A stretch of DNA of 64,000 bases. It comes from Sporothrix humicola. Lineage: Eukaryota; Ascomycota; Sordariomycetes; Ophiostomatales; Ophiostomataceae. Below the pieces are notes generated by a model. It saw nothing but the letters and a program-made list of their open reading frames with translations, was not told where the DNA came from and ran no database searches. Each line of letters begins with the position of its first letter. Positions within the stretch are counted from its first letter, which is position 1. Below, in pieces: positions 33,801 through 42,800 of the stretch. The stretch spans positions 186,001 to 250,000 of the forward strand of contig WNYE01000044.1 of NCBI GenBank assembly GCA_021396245.1. Direction: 5' to 3'. The translations under genes and the position numbers were made by a program.

Positions 33801-36800
33801 GCGCCACAAGGATTTCCACCTCTTCGCTGCCCAGAACCCACATCACCAGGGTGGCGGCCGCAAAGGTCTGCCGAGCTCGTTTGTCAACCGTTTTATCGTC
33901 GTGTACGCCGACGTCTTCACCGAGGCCGATCAGCTGCGCATTGCCTACAAGCGCTACCCCGGCATTCCGGCCGACACCGTCCGCAGCATCACCAACTTTG
34001 TGGCCGCGCTCGAGCGCGAGGTCATCACAAACCGCTCGTTCGGCCTGCAGGGCTCGCCGTGGGAGTTCAACTTGAGAGACACGCTGCGCTGGCTCGAGCT
34101 GGCCGCCGCTCCGCATGCCTCGGCCGTCCAGGACTACTTTGATATTACCGTTCGCCAGCGGTTCCGGACCCCGCGCGATCGCCAAGAAGTGGCCCATCTC
34201 TTTGCGACCGCCTTTGGCCACCCGTATGAGCCGCACAGCCTTTACCACGCCGTCGGTGCCGGTGCTGCCCAGGTCGGTTTCGCCCTTCTCGGCCGCAATA
34301 TTGTCTCGCAGCCGACGCCCGACTTTTTCGGATTCAATGCCGCACCTCGCCTGCCTGAGCTGGAGTCGCTGCTTGTCTGTGTCCAGAACAACCTTCCCTG
34401 CATTCTTGTGGGCCCCTCTGGCACGGGCAAGTCGGCTCTGTTGCAGCACGTGGCCGCGCTGGCCGGCAAGCCTCTGGTTGTGTTCCCGTTGAGCGCCGAT
34501 GTGGACGCCATGGACCTTGTCGGCGGTTTTGAGCAGGCCGATCCAGTTCGGGAGGTTCTTGCCAGCGTTTCTGACCTCAAGAGCACCCTCGAGCTTTTCC
34601 TTCTGGAGCATGCCTCGGAGACATCGATGTCTCCTGCTCCATCTGCCGCTGCCGAACTCATCAGAGCCATCCGTCTTAGTCCGCGGAACACGCAGGGCGG
34701 TGCTGCGGCTGGCGAGGCAGAGTATTTTGCCCGAATCTCCGTGTGCATCGGCCGTCTTGCGCCCTTGATCGATGCCCAATCACCTCTTGCCGCCGCTCTT
34801 TCACAGACGTACGATCTTCTCCAGCAGCCCTTGACGCTCGAGAACCCCCGCTTCGAGTGGCTCGACAGCATCATTGTCCAGGCAGCCCAGGCAGGCCACT
34901 GGTTGGTGCTTGACAATGCCAATCTCTGTAACGCCTCCGTCCTCGACCGTCTCAACTCTCTGCTCGAACGCCCTCAGGGTTTCCTGAGTATCAACGAGCA
35001 CAGCGGCCCCGACGGATCGCCTAGAATTGTCGAGCTGCATCCCGACTTCCGCGTGTTCTTGACCGTCGATCCTCGGTACGGCGAGCTTTCGCGGGCCATG
35101 CGCAACCGGTCCATCGAGATCTTTATGGACTACGACACCGACAACGAGCAGGACACAGCTCTCCATGTGGAGCCCTACAAGCAGCATATTACGCCTGTCG
35201 AGGCACGCATGCACCGCTTCCTCGAGGTGGCCAACCACCTCGTGTCGGTTGACGGTGTTGGTGTCGAGAAATCGCTCCCTCTGTGGCTTGACAACCTGTC
35301 TCTGAGCGACTCGACTCTTCTCAACCGTTTCTTGAAAGTTGTCGAGTCTGGCAATCTTGTGAAGCTTGCTGTCGACGACAAGCAGTCACAGACTGTGCTG
35401 CAGCGTCTGCGCGCTCTTTCCACGGTTGTCAAGTCGTCGGATGCCCAGTCGATCCACGAAGCCATTCTTAAGCAGTACAGCCAGTTTGCAGAGACCCGAT
35501 TCGAGGGTGACGCCGGCAGCTTGATTGTCCATGAGCAGCCTCTGCATCCGCTCCAGAACGCTCCTCTCGTGCGCGATCTTCAACGTGTTTTGCCTGAGGA
35601 CTCCTTTGCCAGCGCTTGGTGGCTGTCTGTGAGCTACGAGCGCTACGCCGACGTTTTCCTCGCCAACGCGGATCTGCAAACTCAAGCCCAGCGTGCCTCC
35701 ATGTACCTGTCCAAGATCTCTCTCTTGACGCGTCTGCAGCGTTCGTCGCTCGTCGAGCAGGTCGCCGTGATCAAGCGCGACTCGACCTCGCACGCCTACA
35801 AGTTCCTCGACGGCGTGGCCCAGCAGGTTCTGCAGTTTTGTCTCGCATTGGCCGGCAGCTCCGCCTCTCCTGGCGATGGCCTGACCGACAGATATCTGCT
35901 CAACATTGTCTGGCATTTCTGGTGGCGTACACAGGCTCTGACGTCGCAATCGACGTTCGACGAGGCCCAATTCCAGGCCCATCTCGGCTACGGTCGCCGT
36001 CTTCTGGACGATGGAAAGAAGGCGGTTTCTGAACTGGACCTGGACAGCAAGTCACTTCTCCCCGCCTTTGTGTCTGCCGTCATCCAGCGTCTCGAGGATG
36101 ACTTTGCTGCCGGCTTCAAGCTCACCACCGGTCTCAGTATGGACGTCCTCTGGCCCGTCCTCCGCCCGCTGCCCATCCCCGACATCGCCTCCTACAAGCA
36201 GATCACCAGCATGGAGCGCCTCGCTGCTCGCTTCGACAACCTCAAATGGCGCGTCTCGTCGGCGACGGCAGCCGATCTCGGCAAAGTCATTACTTCGCTC
36301 GCCGAGGCATACCGTCTCTTGCGCACGGATGGCACTGACTCGTCCCTTCTCGTCAAGGCTCTCGCTGACGAAATTGGCCGTCTCGAGGCCATGGTCGGCG
36401 ACGACAACCAGCAGCCCGGCGCCTTGCCTCTGTTTGCCGACATTTTCGAGGCCGTTCGCGAGCTTCACGTGCTTTACGGCGCCGCCGGAACGAACCAGGA
36501 CGACCAGCTCAGCACTCTTGTGCTGTCGGACCTGTCGACCTTCTCCCAGCTTCGTCTGCGCAGCTCGGTCGGTGTCGCAAACCAGCTGCAGACTGTCGAC
36601 CACCTCTTGAGCCAAGACTCGTCGATCCGCCCATGGAGCGGTACTTTGTCAAGTGAACTTTTGCGTAAGACGGACTCCATTACGACCTCGTCTACCCTCG
36701 CATCACTCCGCTCTCTCGAGACCGAGCTTCCCTTTGTCAGCAAGATGATCGCCCAGTCGTCCACGTCTCTGGTCTCTGACCCTGTCGCCAAGCTCAACCA

Positions 36801-39800
36801 GGGCCTCTGGGATCTGCTTGTTGCTGTCGTTGCACCGCACGACCAAGCATTGCAGGCCAACATCGAGTCGCTCTTCGAGACGGCCGTCAACCACCCCCGG
36901 ATCGCCGAGGTGGCCATTGCCAAGAACGGACTGGTTCTTTTGGAAGTTCAAGATGGAAAGACTCAGAAAGTTCCCGCCCAAAATATCATTTGGCCCGGCC
37001 TCGAAGCCAGCTTTGAAGACAAGTGGCCCGAACATTTGGGCCGCCATCTGGCCGTCGTCCTGAACCAGCACTTTATGCCTGCCATCTTGGCCCTCGCTGC
37101 CTCTAAAGTTCACGCCACCGGCCAGCTGCACCAACCATTTGCCGCCATTGCCTGGGTACAGTATGCTCTGGGCTGCATCAAGCTGTACACGCCCGACAAG
37201 GTCTTTGACCCATACCTCAAGTGGCAGACCGAGCAGGACTTTGACACGAGCCTGCGTGCCTCGCTCGATGACAAGGCCGCGTCCCTGCGCCAGTTTGACC
37301 GCGCTTTCATGAACCAGGAGGCCACGGACGCGACCGACTTTCGCTTGAAGCTTGTGGAGGAAGATATTGTTGTTCTCGATACCACCATCCTGGCCGCCAA
37401 CAAGAAGCGCAACCAGCAGCAGCTGACAACAAACATTTACCGCCCGTCCAGCACGGGCAGCTCCAGTGAGCTGTCCCGACTGCAAAAGGACGTCTTCAAC
37501 CCTGTTCTGGACGTCACCGTCAAGGACAATCTGGGTGCTGCCCACTACCGCCTTGTGGCCGCGCTTCTTGCGTCGGCTGCATCAACTGAAGCTCGCCAGG
37601 AGCTCCAGCTCGTTCAGGGCAACGTTACTCGCCTGATCGAGCGTCTCCTCGTCAGCTTCACAGCGTACCAGGATCTGGCCGTGCCCCTTGCCAACCTCTT
37701 GCGCTGTCTGCAGCTCGGCCTTTCTCTGAGTGAGAGTGCTCCTCTGCCGTCAGATTCATCAGATGCTGAAGACACGATCTCATCTGCCGCCCAGTGGCTC
37801 ACTGTGGCGCCGTTCTTGGACGGCCGTCTTGCCCACGTCGAAGATATTCCGCACTCCATCTCCAAGAGCTGGGAATTCCTGCAGTTTAGCAGCGTCTGTG
37901 CTGCTGTGGACGGAGCTGAGAACAAGAACGCCAAGTCCCTTGGTGCCTCCACGTTTTCCACGGAGGGTCGCCGCCGCGTCTTCGAGACGTTCCATCACTT
38001 CTTTGACGAGTGGAAGAAGAAGCTCGCCGCCGACCAAAAGGCCGAGCAGGACAAGAATAACCTCTACCGCTTCCGCGGCAGTCTCGAAGATGAGGAAGAG
38101 GACGACGCGGCCGAGTTTACCGAGCTCTTCCCGACCTACGACGACAAGGAGGGTGAGCAGACCGGCAACTCCGAAGCTAACAGCTCAGTCTCCTCTACGA
38201 CCAAGTCGACCTGGGATCTGTCGGCCGATATCGCCAAGATCCACCACGATATCCTGCAGCCTTCGCGCCCGGCCACCGACGTCATTATTGGTTTCTGTAA
38301 GTCGGCTGCCCGCACCATGGCCAAGGAGACTGTCGACGAGGATCAGCCTGTGGCCATCTCGCCATTGATGGACGGCCGCATCCTGCCAGCGACAATGCTG
38401 GTTTTGGACGGCAAGCTTCGTGACCTGCAGAATGCCAGCACGACAACGACGATGCCCAAGAACTCCAAGACGCCCTCGCAGTACAACTTTTACGCCGACA
38501 CCAACCTGCCCGAGGCCCGCAAGCTCGTCGCCCTCGTCCACGACATCCAGATCAAGTTCCGCGCCCTGCAGCGCAACGAGGAGATTGGCCACTTGCAGCC
38601 CATTGCCGACGTGTTGGACGGCGCCGACAAGGTTCTCGAGCTCGGCTTCAACGAGCCGCTCGCCAAGGTCATCCCCCGTGTCGAGAAACTGCACGAGTTC
38701 CTGTACGAGTGGCAGTTCCGCGGCTACGCGCCCCGCATCTACCTGACACCAACGCTCTACGACCGCACAACCGCCACGCTTGTCAGCTGGCGCAAGTTGG
38801 AGTTGTCGACCTGGAGCCGCCTCTTTGACACGGAAGTCGACAAGTGCCGCCAGGACGCGGGCACGTGGTGGTTTATCGCCTACGAAGCCGCCGTCGCTGG
38901 TCCCATGGCCATTCTCCTCGAGTCCGGCAAGGACGTCCGCGATCCCAACAGCACTGTCCTGTCGTATCATGCCGAGCAGCTGCTCAAAGAGCTGTCGTCG
39001 TACCTGGCCAGCTCCATTGCCGGCCAATACGGCGCCCGTCTCGACCTTTTGCGCCAGATTGCCGCCCACTTGCGCCTGCTTCTCCTCGACTACCCTGCCC
39101 TGACTGTGATTTCGAATGCAATCCAAAGTCTCATTGCCTACTATGCTCGCTTTGAAATCCAGGCCGTTGAGACTGTCAAGAAGGGCCGCGAGAGTCTCCA
39201 GAAGAAGATGAACGATGTGCTTCTCCTGGCCAGCTGGCGCGATACCAACATCGAAGTTCTCCGCGAGAGTGCGCGCAAGTCGCACCAGAAACTGTTCCGT
39301 CTTGTCCGCAAGTTCCGCGCCGTTTTGGGTCAGCCAATGGGCCCTGTGATCCTCCAAGGCCTGCCGGATAATGAAGAAGAGGCTGTTATCCAGGGCAGCG
39401 GCGTTCTGGCTCTGTACTCGTACGAGCGCGCCGTTGACCTCGCCCAGCCGCAGGCGGCGGCCAAGATTTGCGCACAGCTTATCCCCAGCTGGGGCAACGA
39501 CCCGCACACGCGCCGTCTGTCGAGCATCGACCGCATCGTTGGTATCATGGCCAAGGCCAGCTTGCTTCCCGAGGCTGCCCTGGACGCGTCCGACATTATT
39601 GCTTCTTTCTTGACAGATCTTGTCTCGTCGGCGTCTGCTCTCCGCAAAGAGACGCCCGGTCTTCTCACAGAAGAAAACAAGACGGCCGTCAAGCAGCTCA
39701 AGACCCGTAAGACCCGCCTCTTTGAGGAAACTGTCAAGGCTGTCCGCCAGATGGGCTTCAGCAACAACCTGGGCACCAGCCGCCTAGCCGCTCAGGCCTC

Positions 39801-42800
39801 GCTCGAAATGGTCTTTTCGCGTTACGATGCCATGCGTCTGCCCGACGAGTTTGACCTGCCCGGCCTCGAGTACGCCCTGCACAAGTTTTTGGATCTCGCG
39901 CCCCAGTTCCGCAACGCTCTCTACGACCACAACAGCGATCTCCAGCGTGTTGTTGCCCGTCGCAGCGTGGGCTACCTCGAGGGAATTCTTTTCGTGGCCC
40001 TCCAGCAGCGCGAGCTTCTTGCCAAGTCGGCCCAGGGCCTGGTTGCTCTTGACGAGCAGATCGCCTACGTCCAGGGTCTGAGCAGCGGTTTTGGCGAAGA
40101 GTCTTCCGACAAGCCTCAGGCTGCCGTACGCCTCGACAACTTCCCCGGCGACCATACTCGCGTTCTGCGTTGGTTGGTTTCAATTCTGCGCGTGGCTGTC
40201 CACCTTGTGGGCATTCACTCCCGCCTGGCCTCGATCGACCTCAAGTCTGTGCAGTCGAAGCTTGAAGGATGGACCACAAAGCTCAGCAAACAGCTCTCAA
40301 TCCTCGACGCGGCACCTGCACTTCCCTCGGGCTTTATCTCGTCCAAGACTGTTACCATCCGCAGTGATGTTGAAATGGAGCTCACAGCTTTCAACTCGGA
40401 TCTCGACCAGCTGATCGAGCAGCGTCCTGAGCTGGCCTACATTCTCCGCCAAGTCAAGCTCTGGGTCAGCACGGGTGGACAAGAAGACAATCAGCAGTCA
40501 CCTGCTCTCGGCGACCGGCCAGAGACTGCCCTCTCCAATTTCACCGACGAAGCACTCGATCTCTCCAAGAAGGTGCTCGACGCAGTGCAAAAGTTCAACA
40601 AGTCTGTGTCGGATCTGCCCACATCCACCGACGAAACAGCTTGGTTCGTCAACTACAGCTCCAAGCTGTCATCGGCTGTCAAGTCTCTGCACGTCGACAC
40701 CGTCGCCAGCAGCGTCGAGCAGTGCATCGAGCTTTTGAGGACTGTTTATGGCTCAACGTCAACCTCGCAAGCTCCCGCTGCGCTCCTCCGCGTTCTGCTC
40801 CCGCTCCTCCAGCAGTACGCCTCAACCTACCGCCACACTCTGCTCCAGCTGACGACTGTGCACCGCTCCACGTGCCAGCTGGGCCACCGGTTGAGCCGCG
40901 CCTTTGTCGAGATCGCCTCGCAAGGCTTCTGCACACCGCCCGAAAAGACGTCGGACGAAAAGACAAACGACACGAGCGGCAAGCTCGAGGACGGCACGGG
41001 TCTGGGCGACGGCGAGGGTGCCGAGGACATTAGCAAGGACATCCAGCCGGACGAGGATCTGTCGGAGCTGGCGCAGACGGCCAATAAGGAAAAGAACGAC
41101 AAGGACAAGGACGAGGGCATCGAGGATGAAAAAGATGCCGTGGACATGGGCGACGACGAGATGGAGGGCGAGCTGGGCAGTGTTGCCGGCGACGAGGATG
41201 AGGAAGATGACGACGACAAGAAGGATAAGGACGGAGACGAAGAGGAGGACGATATGGACGATGAGGCTGGCGATGTCGACGACCTGGACCCGACGGCCGT
41301 TGACGAAAAGATGTGGGACGGCGAGGACGATGCCAAGGACACAGAGAAGGAGCAGCAAGGCAACGAGGCGGCCGGCCAAAAGAACGAGGAGGAAGACCTG
41401 GCGGCCGCCACGGACGAAAACGCCAAGAGCAAGCCTGCCGAAGAACAAGCGGCGGCAGCCGAAGAGTCCAGGCCCGAAGACGACAAAGAAGCCGACGGCG
41501 AAGATGGTGACGACAAGAAGGAGGATGGTGAAGATGGCGACAACGACGAGGACGATGACGCCATTGGCGAAGACGACGAAGAGGCGGGTCCTCAGCAAGA
41601 ACTCAACCGGCAGGACCAGAATGTCGACCAGAACGATGTCCTGGATCTTCCCGAAGACTTGCAGATGGAGGACGAGGATGGCGGCAAGGATGATGATGAC
41701 GACTTTGACAACCTCGACGATCTTGACAACAAGGACGAAGAGGGTGCCGAAGACCAGCAACAGATGGACGAAGAGAAGCGCGGCAAGGAGGACGAGGCCG
41801 ACGACGATGCCAAGGAGGATGTCAACCAGGAGGAAGAGGACGAGAATATGGAGGGTCCCGAGGTCCTGGAGGACAACAAGGACGAAGTGAACGAGGATGA
41901 CGACGAGGCTGACGAGGTCGACGGCGAGGGCGCCAAGGAAGAGGGCCAAGACGAGATGGAGATTGACGAGGAGGAGGAAGAGGGCAAGCCAGAGCCGCTC
42001 AAGAACGCCAAGCCGGATGAGAAGGAAAAGGCTGCGCAGAGCGACGTCCAGACCGGCGTCGGCCAAGAACAAGACAACACGACCGGCGCCGAGGACCAGG
42101 AACAGCAGGACGACGCGTCGGCGCCCAACAAGAACAACAGCGCCAAGCGCGAGCAAGGCGATAAGGGCCAGCAGGACGCCGACGATCAGGAGATGGCGGC
42201 AGGCGGCGACGGCGAGATGTCGAACCGCGAGCGGGACAAGGAGGACGGCGAGATTGACTCGATGCAGCAGCAGCAAGAGAGCGCCGCCGACCAGGAAGAG
42301 CGGCAGCCGTTCAAGAAGCTGGGCGATGTCCTCGAGAAGTGGCACAAGACACGCCAGGAGATCAAGCAGGCCGAAGACAATGTCGAGCAGGAGGCCAACA
42401 ACGAGAACGCCGAGAACCAGGCCGCCGACAAGGAGTTCCAGCACCTGCACGACGAGGACGCGGCGCCGACAACCCAGGCAATGGGCGCGGCCGAGGACGA
42501 AGAGGCCAAGCCGTTTGACGACTCCATGGCGATCGAAGAGGACGACGAGCAGCAGCAGCAGCCGCAGCAAGTCAAGAACGAGGACGACGATGAGCGCGAA
42601 GGCAAGCACGCCGGCAACGACGAGACCAACGAGGACGACGAGCAGGACCCCAACGAAGACGCCAAGATGCAGGACGACGATGACGAAGACAGCGGTGCCA
42701 AGAAGAATGAGCGCGACGACGGCCGGACTGGCGCCTCGATGCAAAAGGGCGCCTACGACCGCGACGAGGACGAAGACGAAGACGAAGACGACGAGATGGA

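Noticed and set aside
30817..34779. Two long minus-strand open frames (582 and 727 residues) opposite the AAA modules
   Set aside because: They lie wholly inside midasin coding sequence; long antisense frames are common opposite GC3-rich genes, and their translations show no domain.
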